From Streptomyces sp. SAI-135 (GTDB lineage Bacteria; Actinomycetota; Actinomycetes; Streptomycetales; Streptomycetaceae): a stretch of 64,000 bases of DNA. The translations under genes and the position numbers were made by a program. The DNA lies in NCBI RefSeq assembly GCF_029893805.1, contig NZ_JARXYP010000002.1, forward strand, positions 2,480,001-2,544,000, read 5' to 3'. The notes beneath the pieces were generated by a model. It had not been told where the DNA came from. It did no database searches and saw only the letters and a list, made by a program, of their open reading frames with translations. This document shows, piece by piece, positions 18,047 to 25,818 of this stretch. Position 1 is the stretch's first letter. The number at the start of each line of letters is the position of its first letter.

Positions 18047-18475
18047 TCAGTCGTAGTGGCGTGCCTCGAAGACGTTCCCGTCCGGGTCGCGGAAGTAGAA
18101 GCTGCGACGGGCCATTCCGCGGGCGCCGAAGGAATCGTGGGAGAAGCCCGAGACGGGTACCGAGCGCTCCTCCAACCGGGCCCGGAGTGTCTCGAACTCG
18201 TCGGCGGGCAGGGCCAGGCAGACATGGTTGACGGGGTGTCCCGCGCTCTCCGCGGCGCCGGGGACCATCGTCATGCCGGCCGCCAGGGCGAGCGGCATGA
18301 GGTCGAGGATGGTCTCGTCGTTCAGCCGTACGGAGGGGAAGGACACCTCCCCCGCCGCGAAGTCGGTGAGCCGCACGGGTTCCATGCCCAGGGTCTTCTC
18401 GTAGAAGTCGGCCGACGCCACCGGGTCGCGCACCCAGAGGACGACATGGTCGAGACGTGTCGAGTTGTCCGTCAT
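18047..18475 (-). CDS. VOC-family (glyoxalase/dioxygenase fold) protein
   Basis: A 142-residue vicinal-oxygen-chelate protein with two beta-alpha-beta-beta-beta modules. The metal ligands expected of the family are visible: His in RLDHVVLWVRD, His in PVNHVCLAL and Glu in GNVFEARHYD, with RSFYFRDPDGN the common signature. Members include glyoxalase I, fosfomycin- and bleomycin-resistance proteins and ring-cleaving dioxygenases; the specific reaction cannot be assigned. The ATG at 18475 begins MTDNSTRLDH. It is divergent from psuG with about 100 bases between. Confidence 0.88.
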   Translation of the reverse strand: MTDNSTRLDHVVLWVRDPVASADFYEKTLGMEPVRLTDFAAGEVSFPSVRLNDETILDLMPLALAAGMTMVPGAAESAGHPVNHVCLALPADEFETLRARLEERSVPVSGFSHDSFGARGMARRSFYFRDPDGNVFEARHYD

Positions 18476-18574
18476 GCACCCCAGGCTGGTGTCCTCCGCC
18501 ACGGCTCGCAAGGGTTTGGCCGGACGCGCCGCCCGCCAGAGATGAGGGAGAACCGATCGACAGGAGGCAGGACC

Positions 18575-19483
18575 GTGGTGCTGGTGTTGTCCGAAGAGGT
18601 GCGCGCGGCGGTCGACGCGCGTCGACCCGTGGTGGCCCTGGAGTCCACGATCATCGCGCACGGGCTGCCGCGTCCGCGCAACCTGCAGGTGGCGCTGGAG
18701 CTGGAGGACGTCGTACGGCAGGAGGGAGCCGTACCGGCCACGATCGCCGTACTGGACGGGCGGCCCCATGTCGGCCTCGACAAGCAGCAGTTGGAGCGGA
18801 TCGCCAACGAGGACGGGATCCGCAAACTGGGTCACCGGGATCTGCCGCTCGCGATGGCCGCAGGGGTGAGCGGGGCCACCACGGTGTCGGCCACGGCCCA
18901 ACTGGCGGCCCTGGCCGGGGTGGAGGTGTTCGCGACCGGCGGGCTCGGCGGGGTGCACCGGGAGTGGACGACGACCCAGGACGAGTCGGCCGACCTGGGT
19001 CTACTCGCGCGCACGGCGATCACCGTGGTGTGCGCGGGCGTGAAGTCCATCCTGGACGTGCCCGCCACGCTCCAGCGCCTCGAGACGCTGGGGGTCGCGG
19101 TCGCCGGGTACGGCACGGACCGTTTCCCCGGCTTCTACCTGTCGGACTCCGGCTGTCCGGTGGAGTGGCGGCTGGACTCCCCGGAGCAGGTGGCGGAGGT
19201 CATGCGCGCGCGTGCGGCGCTCGGTGCGCCGGGATCGGCGCTGATCGTCGCCAACCCGGTGCCCGAGGAGGAGCAACTGGATCCCGAGCTGCACGCGCGT
19301 GTGCTCGCGGAAGCGCTCCAGGCGTGCGAGGAGGCGGGGGTCAGCGGCCAGGGGGTCACGCCGTTCCTGCTGGACTATCTGGTCCGGCACACCGAAGGCG
19401 CCTCCCTGAGCGCCAATCTGGCCGCGGTGCGGGGCAATGTGCGGCTGGCGGGGCGGATCGCGGCCGCCCGGGCCGGGGCGTGA
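18575..19483 (+). CDS. psuG: Pseudouridine-5'-phosphate glycosidase
   Basis: A 302-residue enzyme splitting the C-C glycosidic bond of pseudouridine 5'-phosphate to give uracil and ribose 5-phosphate. The family is recognised from ALESTIIAHGLPRP near the start, the active-site region GVSGATTVSATAQLA, and FATGGLGGVHR. The GTG at 18575 is chosen because AGGAGG lies 7 bases upstream. The stop overlaps the GTG of the kinase (GTGA), coupling the two enzymes of pseudouridine breakdown in one operon. The protein is cytosolic and needs a divalent metal ion in characterised homologues. Confidence 0.95.
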   Translation: MVLVLSEEVRAAVDARRPVVALESTIIAHGLPRPRNLQVALELEDVVRQEGAVPATIAVLDGRPHVGLDKQQLERIANEDGIRKLGHRDLPLAMAAGVSGATTVSATAQLAALAGVEVFATGGLGGVHREWTTTQDESADLGLLARTAITVVCAGVKSILDVPATLQRLETLGVAVAGYGTDRFPGFYLSDSGCPVEWRLDSPEQVAEVMRARAALGAPGSALIVANPVPEEEQLDPELHARVLAEALQACEEAGVSGQGVTPFLLDYLVRHTEGASLSANLAAVRGNVRLAGRIAAARAGA

Positions 19484-20418
19484 CGACGGAGGAGCCCGGC
19501 ACCGCCGCTGCGGTCGGGGGCGGCGCCCTCCTGGTCGTCGGGGATGTCGTCACGGACGTCGTCGCCCGGCACCGGGGGCCGCTCGCCGCGGGTACGGACA
19601 CCGCTGCCGCGATCCGTACGGTGCCGGGTGGCGCCGGGGCCAACGTGGCCTGCTGGGCCGCCTACCGGGGAGCTGCGGAGGTACGGCTGCTGGGCCGGGT
19701 GGGCGTGGACGCGGCCGCCTGGCACGAGCGGGAACTGGCCGCGTGCGGAGTACGGCCGAGGCTGGTCGTCGACCCGGAGGTGCCCACGGGGACGGTGATC
19801 TGTCTCGTGGACAACGGTGAGGCCGCCGAGCGCACGTTCCTCACCGACAGCGGAGCGGCACTGCGGCTGGGGCCGGAGGACTGGTCGGATGCCTTGCTCG
19901 ACGGCGTGACGCGACTGCACCTGTCGGGCTATCTCCTGTTCTCGGAGCCCAGCCGGACCCTCGTGGCGATGGCAACGACGTCGGCACGCGCGCGTGGTGT
20001 GCGCGTGAGTCTCGACCCGGCGTCGGCGGGCTTCCTCCGGGAGATGGGCCCTGACGGCTTTTTCTCGCTGATCGAGGGGGTGGACGTGCTGCTGCCGAGC
20101 CGGGACGAGGCGTGTCTGCTCACCGGGGTGCCCGATGTGGCGGACGCGGCGGCCAAGTTGAGCCACCATGTCCCGCTGGTGGTGGCCAAGCAAGGAGCTG
20201 CGGGGGCGCTGCTGGCCCGGTCCGGCTCCGTGTACGCCCACGTGCCCGCCGTGCCGGCGACGCCCCGGGACACCACCGGGGCGGGTGACGCGTTCACGGG
20301 CGCGTTCCTGGCGGCCCTGTTGACGGGCGCCGCGCCCGAGGACGCGGCGGCGGAGGGATGCAGGGCGGGTGCGCTGGCGGTGGAGCGCGTGGGCGGGAGA
20401 CCGCCGGTGCCGGGCTGA
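19480..20418 (+). CDS. psuK: PfkB-family carbohydrate kinase, probable pseudouridine kinase
   Basis: A 312-residue ribokinase-family protein. The N-terminal glycine-rich motif is VPGGAGANVACWAA near residues 48-61, and the C-terminal ATP/anion-hole signature is DTTGAGDAFTGAF near 265-277, containing the catalytic Asp. Start is GTG overlapping the psuG stop. Because psuG needs pseudouridine 5'-phosphate, the coupled kinase most likely phosphorylates pseudouridine. A nucleoside transporter is not encoded beside the pair, so the substrate may come from internal RNA turnover. The kinase family call is firm; the substrate is inferred from context. Confidence 0.88.
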   Translation: MTTEEPGTAAAVGGGALLVVGDVVTDVVARHRGPLAAGTDTAAAIRTVPGGAGANVACWAAYRGAAEVRLLGRVGVDAAAWHERELAACGVRPRLVVDPEVPTGTVICLVDNGEAAERTFLTDSGAALRLGPEDWSDALLDGVTRLHLSGYLLFSEPSRTLVAMATTSARARGVRVSLDPASAGFLREMGPDGFFSLIEGVDVLLPSRDEACLLTGVPDVADAAAKLSHHVPLVVAKQGAAGALLARSGSVYAHVPAVPATPRDTTGAGDAFTGAFLAALLTGAAPEDAAAEGCRAGALAVERVGGRPPVPG

Positions 20419-20571
20419 CGGCCGGAGGTGGACCGCCGGTGCGGGACGGACGGTCGGTCGGCGGGTCTGTGGCCTGAGGGGGTCGCGGGTCGGTGGCCTG
20501 GGGGATCGGCGGACGCTGCTCCGGGTTGCCGCCCGGACGCCGGCTCCCCGGGACCGACTCCCGCTCCCCTG

Positions 20572-21366
20572 CTACTCCTTGCGCCCCCATGCGGAGATCA
20601 ACGGGGCCGTGGCCAAGTCCATCGTGCCGGTGGCGACGTTCGCGAGATGGCGGTCGATCTCCTCGTCCGTGGCGAGGCCCGCCGTGACCAACCGGTCGCG
20701 GATCTGGCGGATCGTGGCGGACTCCAGGGCGGCGCAGGCCGGCGAGGCGAGCGGGAAGTACGCGTCGGCGGCCACCTGGCGCAGACCGGCCTCGCGGAGC
20801 AGCCGAGGCAGGGTGCGGCCGTAGGAGAGGTCGGCGCCGCGGTCGGCGAGCAGGCGGCGAAAGCCCTGGCGCAGCCGGTTCGCGAGCTGCTGCTCGGGGC
20901 CGTGCTCGTCGGGGCAGGTCAGGGGTTGCAGGGCGGGGTCGGCGTCCTCCAGCAGGAGCCGTCCGCCGGGACGCAGGGACTTGATCATCGACCGCAAGGC
21001 CCGTTCCCTGTCCGGCACATGGACCAGGACGAGCCGGGCGTGCACCAGGTCGAAGCCCTCACCGGGCGGTTCCTCGGCGCTCACGTCGTGGACCCGGACG
21101 TCCACCGGCGGACGGGCCGCCGCGGTGAGACGGGTGGTGTCGATGTCCGTCGCGACGACCTTTCCGGTCGGGCCGACCTTCTTCGCCAGCCAGGACACCA
21201 CGGACGTACCGCCCGCGCCGACCTCCCAGCAGCGCCAGCCGGATCCGATGCCGAATCCTTCGAGGTGCCGGAAGGTCGTGGGGTCGAAGAGGGTGGCGAA
21301 GGCGTCGAAACGTTCTGCCGCCTCCGCCTGCCGGTTGTCGAGGAGATATCCGTCGGTTCGTGTCAT
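20572..21366 (-). CDS. Class I SAM-dependent methyltransferase
   Basis: A 264-residue methyltransferase of the Rossmann-like class. The AdoMet loop is in CWEVGAGGTSVVSWLA near residue 50, the acidic ribose-binding residue in VVATDIDTTRL, and the post-motif regions in FDLVHARLVLVHVPDRE and LRPGGRLLLEDAD. This layout resembles UbiE-like small-molecule methyltransferases. Substrate unknown. The ATG at 21366 begins MTRTDGYLLDNRQAE. It converges on psuK and is divergent from corA. Confidence 0.87.
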   Translation of the reverse strand: MTRTDGYLLDNRQAEAAERFDAFATLFDPTTFRHLEGFGIGSGWRCWEVGAGGTSVVSWLAKKVGPTGKVVATDIDTTRLTAAARPPVDVRVHDVSAEEPPGEGFDLVHARLVLVHVPDRERALRSMIKSLRPGGRLLLEDADPALQPLTCPDEHGPEQQLANRLRQGFRRLLADRGADLSYGRTLPRLLREAGLRQVAADAYFPLASPACAALESATIRQIRDRLVTAGLATDEEIDRHLANVATGTMDLATAPLISAWGRKE

Positions 21367-21456
21367 GCCGCGATGATCCCAGTGGTGGGCTCGTCCCAAG
21401 CGGACGACGCGGTTCCTACAAGGAGACAGCCGGGGTCCTTGCAGCGGGCGGCCGGC

Positions 21457-21492
21457 GCCGAGGCGGGCACCGAGGCCGGTGCCGAGGCCGGT
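21457..21492. repeat. Three tandem 12-mers upstream of corA
   Basis: Three near-identical units of consensus RCCGAGGCSGGY run without spacers. They lie in the divergent promoter region between the methyltransferase and corA. No function is evident. Confidence 0.6.
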
Positions 21493-21501
21493 GCCGACCG
21501 G

Positions 21502-21543
21502 TTTTCCACAGGCGGGAACCAAGCGGAACCTCCCCTGTCCACA
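21502..21543 (+). promoter_or_regulatory. Two DnaA-box-like sites upstream of corA
   Basis: TTTTCCACA (21502-21510) and CTGTCCACA (21535-21543) are on the same strand 33 bases apart. The second fits the Streptomyces DnaA-box consensus TTGTCCACA closely. They could bind DnaA or be chance matches; nothing else here suggests an origin. Confidence 0.35.
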
Positions 21544-21628
21544 GGCTCACCCGGCGCTTACGGCGACCTGGCAAACTGGCGCGGCAGGACGCAGAAGCGC
21601 GTCACACGGAGGTCGCGAGGAGTTCCGA

Positions 21629-22756
21629 ATGTCCATGGCAGGGAATCTGCGGAAGGTCACGAGCCTCGGCAGGGTCGGTGGCCTGCGCAAGGTGGCCCGG
21701 CTGGCCCGGCGGCGCCCGCGCGTCGACCTGAGTCACCACGCCCGCTCCCCGCTGGGCACCTCGGTCGTCAACTGCGTGACGTACAAGGAGGGAGCCCGGA
21801 TCCCGGTCGACGGCGACCTGGTCGACACGGTCGAGCGGGTGCGCAGCAGCCGTGACGGTTTCGTCTGGCTCGGGCTGCACGAGCCGTCGGACCACGAGTT
21901 CGAGGGCATCGCGGACCTCTTCGACCTGCACCCGCTGGCCGTCGAGGACGCGGTCGAGGCCCATCAGCGCCCGAAGGTGGAGCGCTACGGGGAGACACTG
22001 TTCGCGGTGTTCAAGACGGTCTGCTACGTGGAGCACGAAGAGCTCACGGCGACGAGCGAGGTGGTCAACACCGGCGAGATCATGGTGTTCGTCGGCGAGG
22101 ACTTCGTGATCACGGTCCGGCACGGCAGCCACGGGTCGCTGGGTCCGCTGCGCGAGGAGCTGGAGTCCGACCCCGGGCAGCTCGCCAAGGGACCGGCGGC
22201 CGTGCTGCACGCGATCGCGGACCACGTGGTCGACGACTATCTGGACGTCACCGACTCCATCCAGTCGGACATCGACCTGGTCGAGACGGCGGTGTTCGCG
22301 GACAACGGCGCGCGGGTGGACCCCGGCCGCATCTACCAGCTCAAGCGTGAACTCCTGGAGCTGAAGCGGGCCGTGGCCCCCCTCAGCCGCCCGCTGGAGG
22401 AGCTCTCCACCCGGCCCGTCCAGATCATCGCCCCCGAGATACAGGCGTACTTCCGCGATGTCGCCGACCATCTGCTGCGCGCGAAGGAGCAGATCGCGTC
22501 GTTCGACGAACTGCTCAACTCGATCCTTCAGGCACACCTCGCGCAGGTGACGGTCGCGCAGAACGAGGACATGCGGAAGATCACGGCCTGGGCCGCGGTG
22601 ATCGCCGTTCCGACGATGGTCTGCGGTGTGTACGGCATGAACTTCGACCACATGCCGGAGCTGCACTGGACGTTCGGCTACCCGTTGGTGCTGGGCGTGA
22701 TAGCCGTCGCCTGCGGTGTGCTGTACCGCGGCTTCCGGCGCAACGGCTGGCTGTGA
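21629..22756 (+). CDS. corA: CorA-type Mg2+ and cobalt channel
   Basis: A 375-residue CorA-family channel. The large cytosolic N-terminal domain ends in a long helix, followed by two C-terminal membrane segments; the diagnostic selectivity motif GMN is in VYGMNFDHMPELHW near residue 335. The basic N-terminal extension (MSMAGNLRKVTSLGRVGG...RRRPRV) is longer than in many CorA proteins. GAGGAG precedes the ATG at 21629. The pentameric channel would import Mg2+, with the cytosolic domain sensing internal Mg2+. No Mg2+ riboswitch is evident upstream. Confidence 0.95.
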   Translation: MSMAGNLRKVTSLGRVGGLRKVARLARRRPRVDLSHHARSPLGTSVVNCVTYKEGARIPVDGDLVDTVERVRSSRDGFVWLGLHEPSDHEFEGIADLFDLHPLAVEDAVEAHQRPKVERYGETLFAVFKTVCYVEHEELTATSEVVNTGEIMVFVGEDFVITVRHGSHGSLGPLREELESDPGQLAKGPAAVLHAIADHVVDDYLDVTDSIQSDIDLVETAVFADNGARVDPGRIYQLKRELLELKRAVAPLSRPLEELSTRPVQIIAPEIQAYFRDVADHLLRAKEQIASFDELLNSILQAHLAQVTVAQNEDMRKITAWAAVIAVPTMVCGVYGMNFDHMPELHWTFGYPLVLGVIAVACGVLYRGFRRNGWL

Positions 22757-22778
22757 GCGGGGACGTCCGCGGGACGGG

Positions 22779-23210
22779 TCAGTGGGTGGTGGAGGAGCGC
22801 GCGTAGACGCTCTCGGCCCACCCGGCGATCTGCTCGTCCGTCAGGTGCCGGGCCAGGTCGGACTCGCTGATCATGCCCACCAGACGCTTGTTCTCGATGA
22901 CGGGCAGCCTGCGGATCCGGTGCTCCTGCATCTCGTGCAGGACGTCGGTGACGTCGGCGCTCGCGTCGATCCAGCGGGGCGTGCCCTGGGCCATCTCGCC
23001 GGCGGTGACCTTCGACGGGTCGCGGCCGACGGCCACACAGCCGATGACGATGTCGCGGTCGGTGAGGATGCCGCAGAGCCGTTCGTTCGCGTCACTGATG
23101 GGCAGGGCTCCGACGCCCAGTTCACGCATCAGCTGGGCGGCGCGGTCGAGGGTCTCGTGGGCGGGGATCCACTGGGCACCCCGGTGCATGATGTCTCCGG
23201 CGGTGGTCAT
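22779..23210 (-). CDS. Paired CBS-domain protein
   Basis: A 143-residue protein made almost entirely of two CBS repeats, starting MTTAGDIMHRGAQWIPAHETL. The first repeat spans about residues 5-62 (LGVGALPISDANERLCGILTD) and the second about 72-125 (IRRLPVIENKRLVGMISESD). Tandem CBS domains bind adenosine nucleotides and act as energy sensors or as partners of channels and enzymes. Its 3' end lies 22 bases from that of corA, in convergent arrangement, so co-regulation is not implied. The ATG at 23210 has GGAG upstream. Confidence 0.9.
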   Translation of the reverse strand: MTTAGDIMHRGAQWIPAHETLDRAAQLMRELGVGALPISDANERLCGILTDRDIVIGCVAVGRDPSKVTAGEMAQGTPRWIDASADVTDVLHEMQEHRIRRLPVIENKRLVGMISESDLARHLTDEQIAGWAESVYARSSTTH

Positions 23211-23333
23211 GGAGTACCTCCCGGTGCCGGACGGCCGGCGCGGCGCGGACGGCACCGCAAGTCCCGGCGCCCTACATTCTCGCCGCGCCCCAGGGGGCCC
23301 GCATCTGGAACCGGGCGGTGGCGGCGGCCCGGG

Positions 23334-23966
23334 TCAGCCGTTCCACGCGGGGTGGCGGGGATCGTCGGCGCGGACGAGGACATCGGCGGTGCCGACCGGG
23401 TCGGTCTCCTCGCCGTAGCGCTCGTAGGCGGGGAGGGTCCAGTGGTCGGGTTCTGGCGTGCGGCGTCGGAGGGCGCCCTCGGAGAGGAGGACGTGGACGG
23501 TCAGGTCGAAGGGGAACCAGTGGCGCAGCAGGAGGGGGCCGTGGAGCAACAGGACGCCGCCGGGCGGGAGGTGGACGTAGGGGCTGCGGGTGGCGCGGTC
23601 GGTGACCGGGTCCCACAGGTCGGGCAGGACGCGGCCGTCGCCGCCGGGTTCGAGGGGGCCGAAGACCTCGCGCCACAGGGCGCCGGTGTCGAACCAGCCG
23701 TTGTAGTAGGCCGCCAGGTCGTGGTGGCCGTACTCCAGGCGGAGCGAGGCGGGGCGCAGGAAGCCCTCCGTGCCGACGACGAGAGAAGAGCGGCCGCGTA
23801 TCCGCAGGGCCTCGCCGACCCGTCGGGCGAGTTCGCCCGGTTGGGCCGCGGGGGCGCCGTCGAGGGCGATGCGGGGCCAGGGGCTGCCGTCGGCCGGTTT
23901 CAGGTCGAGGATGCGGTCGGCCAGCCGCTCGCCGAGCCGGTCCCAAGTGATCGCTTCGAGTCGCAC
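23334..23966 (-). CDS. Uridine kinase-like P-loop protein (degenerate)
   Basis: A 210-residue protein resembling the uridine kinase/phosphoribulokinase superfamily: IALDGAPAAQPGELARRVGEALR occupies the position of the kinase P-loop, and HGPLLLRHWFPFDLTVHVLLSE resembles the strand after the substrate site. The expected GxxGxGK(S/T) P-loop is degraded (GAPAAQPGE), so it may have lost ATP-dependent kinase activity or use an altered loop. Start is taken as GTG at 23966 (RLEAITW). It is divergent from the DUF2293 gene with only a few bases between starts. Confidence 0.75.
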   Translation of the reverse strand: MRLEAITWDRLGERLADRILDLKPADGSPWPRIALDGAPAAQPGELARRVGEALRIRGRSSLVVGTEGFLRPASLRLEYGHHDLAAYYNGWFDTGALWREVFGPLEPGGDGRVLPDLWDPVTDRATRSPYVHLPPGGVLLLHGPLLLRHWFPFDLTVHVLLSEGALRRRTPEPDHWTLPAYERYGEETDPVGTADVLVRADDPRHPAWNG

Positions 23967-23972
23967 GTGGCC

Positions 23973-24770
23973 ATGATGCGTCAGACGGGTACCAGCATGC
24001 GTCGCACCGGTGTGGCCGGGGATGAACTCCTCATGGCAGGCCTCGCGACTCCCCCGCCCCGTGGCGGACTTCTCGTCGTCCAGCCGTTGCGGAGGCGGCA
24101 CTGCGCGGAGTGCCGGGGCGGGCCGTTGCCGCTGCTCGTCGTCGAGGGCGGGGCGCCGCGTTGTCTCGACTGCGCCGACCTCGGTCACCTGGTGTTCCTG
24201 CCTCGCGGGGACACGGCGTTGACGCGTCGGTCACGGGAGGAGAGCTCGCTGTCGGCGGTGGTGGTGCGGTTCAACCGGCGCAAAGGGCGTTACGAGCGGC
24301 AGGGCGTCCTCGTCGAGGAGGCGGCGTTGGCGCGGGCCGAGGAGCGCTGTCTGGCCGACGCGGAGGCGCGACGCCGGCGACGGGCGCGGGACGCGCGGCG
24401 GCGGGCGCGGGAGGACGTGCGGTTCGCGGAGGCGTTCGCCGCGGAGATACGGCGGCTGTTTCCCGGGTGCCCCGACGGGCGAGCTCGGGCGATCGCCTCG
24501 CACGCGTCCCTGCGGGGCAGTGGGCGGGTGGGGCGGAGCGCGGCGGGGCGGGCCTTGTCCGAGGGGGCGGTGGTGTCGGCGGTGGTGGCCTCCGTACGGC
24601 ATGTGGACACGCCGTACGACACGTTGCTGATGAGCGGGGTGGCACGGCACGAGGCGCGACGGCGGATCTCGGGGCGGGTGGAGGCGGTGCTGAGGGGCTG
24701 GCGGGAGCGGGGAGTGGCGGTGCGGGAGGAGGAAGAGGCGGTGCAGGAGCAGGAAGAGGCGGCGAGCTGA
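23973..24770 (+). CDS. DUF2293-domain protein
   Basis: A 265-residue basic, Arg/Glu-rich protein. The N-terminal part has CAECRGG and CLDCAD pairs that could hold a metal ion. A long charged helix follows (ARRRRRARDARRRAREDVRF), then the DUF2293 region (IRRLFPGCPDGRARAIASHAS, GSGRVGRSAAGRALSEGAV, VRHVDTPYDTLLMSG). The C-terminus is a Glu/Gln-rich tail. The start is uncertain: ATGs at 23973, 23976, 23997 and 24033 are in frame and none has a clear ribosome-binding site. Possible nucleic-acid binding is inference from charge and the Cys pairs. Confidence 0.75.
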   Translation: MMRQTGTSMRRTGVAGDELLMAGLATPPPRGGLLVVQPLRRRHCAECRGGPLPLLVVEGGAPRCLDCADLGHLVFLPRGDTALTRRSREESSLSAVVVRFNRRKGRYERQGVLVEEAALARAEERCLADAEARRRRRARDARRRAREDVRFAEAFAAEIRRLFPGCPDGRARAIASHASLRGSGRVGRSAAGRALSEGAVVSAVVASVRHVDTPYDTLLMSGVARHEARRRISGRVEAVLRGWRERGVAVREEEEAVQEQEEAAS

Positions 24771-25163
24771 GGCCCGGCACCGAGTCTCATGCCCTCACGA
24801 GTCGTGAACCGCTCGCCATCGGTGCCGTGACGCCTGGCCTCGACCGCTCGGCAATTCGAGCCGTGACGCCTGGCCCGGACCACTCCACATCCGAGCCGTC
24901 ACGCCGCGCCCGGACCTCTCACATCGCCAGGTCGTGCGCCTGGCGCGGGACCGTTCAGCCTTGCCGGATCACGGGGTCGGCATCCGGCCCCACGGCGCCG
25001 CCGAGGCCCGTCGGGCCAGTGGATGTGGGGAGTCTCCGGGCAGGACGTGGGGATGGACGGCTGCTTATGGGGGCGCGCGGAATGGCCATGGTCCGTGCCG
25101 TGGTCGCGGGATTGACTGGTCGGGACAGGTCGCGCTGGGCCGGAGGCGGAAGCTGGTGTTGAG
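24771..25163. other. Non-coding interval with imperfect repeats
   Basis: A 393-base gap between two plus-strand genes. GGCACCGA (24776-24783) pairs with TCGGTGCC (24819-24826) around an inner CACGA-G-TCGTG hairpin, a possible terminator for the DUF2293 gene. Three 36-base repeats follow (separate entry). No convincing gene or promoter is seen in the remainder. Confidence 0.5.
24824..24922 (+). repeat. Three imperfect ~36-bp direct repeats
   Basis: Units beginning at 24824, 24860 and 24895 share the core GCCGTGACGCCTGGCC followed by a CGGACC/CGACC-type tail; the third is the most diverged. The period is 35-36 bases. They are not coding and have no partner gene that explains them. Confidence 0.6.
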
Positions 25164-25643
25164 ATGATCGATGGGCCTTACTTCGTGCTGGTCGTGCTCG
25201 GTGTGCTCGGGACCGGCCTGGTGGCCGGGGTGTTCTGCGCGTTCTCGACGTTCGTGATGAGAGGGCTCGCCGCGTTGCCGCCGGCGCAGGGCGTGGCCGC
25301 GATGAACGCGATCAATGTGAGCGCGGTGCGGCCGCCGTTCATGGCCGTCTTCGCGGGCTCCGCGGCGCTGAGCGTGGTGATCGCGGTGGTGACGTTCGTG
25401 CTGTGGCCGGACGAGGGGACCGTGGAGCTGCTTGTGGGCAGCGCGCTGTACCTGTTCGGCGCCTTCGGGCTGACGATGGTGGCGAACGTGCCCCGCAACG
25501 ACGCCCTGCTCGAGCTGGACCCGGGCACCGCGGAGGCGACGGCGTACTGGCCGGCGTACGTGCGCGAGTGGACGATGTGGAACCACGTCCGCGCGATCGC
25601 CTCGGGCGCGGCGGCGCTGGCGTACATACTCGCCCTCACCTGA
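25164..25643 (+). CDS. DUF1772 (anthrone oxygenase-like) membrane protein
   Basis: A 159-residue protein with four predicted membrane helices. GVFCAFSTFVMRGLAALP near residue 22 and the C-terminal WTMWNHVRAIASGAAALAY are typical of DUF1772, a family that includes fungal anthrone oxygenases and bacterial members of unknown role. Conserved Asn/His/Arg in NVPRNDAL and WNHVR may form an active site, but the reaction is not established. It is followed at 175 bases by gltD on the same strand. Confidence 0.88.
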   Translation: MIDGPYFVLVVLGVLGTGLVAGVFCAFSTFVMRGLAALPPAQGVAAMNAINVSAVRPPFMAVFAGSAALSVVIAVVTFVLWPDEGTVELLVGSALYLFGAFGLTMVANVPRNDALLELDPGTAEATAYWPAYVREWTMWNHVRAIASGAAALAYILALT

Positions 25644-25818
25644 GCGCGCATCCCCCACCCGGGCCGGAGAAAGCGCTGTCCCATCGGTCCACCGGCACTC
25701 TGCGCGAGTGGCCGTGGAGTCGTATCGTGGCCGAAAGAAGTTCCGCAAGGTGGCCGCCCGATGACGCACGGCCGTGTCGGACGCGTCGGCGTCACCAGCG
25801 TGAGCGAGGAAGACGGCC

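Noticed and set aside
20419..20571. Terminator or repeat between psuK and the methyltransferase
   Set aside because: Repeated GGTCGG/GGTGGCCTG words are seen but no stable hairpin; judged low-complexity G-rich DNA.
22757..22778. Terminator between corA and the CBS gene
   Set aside because: Only weak GC-rich pairing was found in the 22-base gap, insufficient to call.
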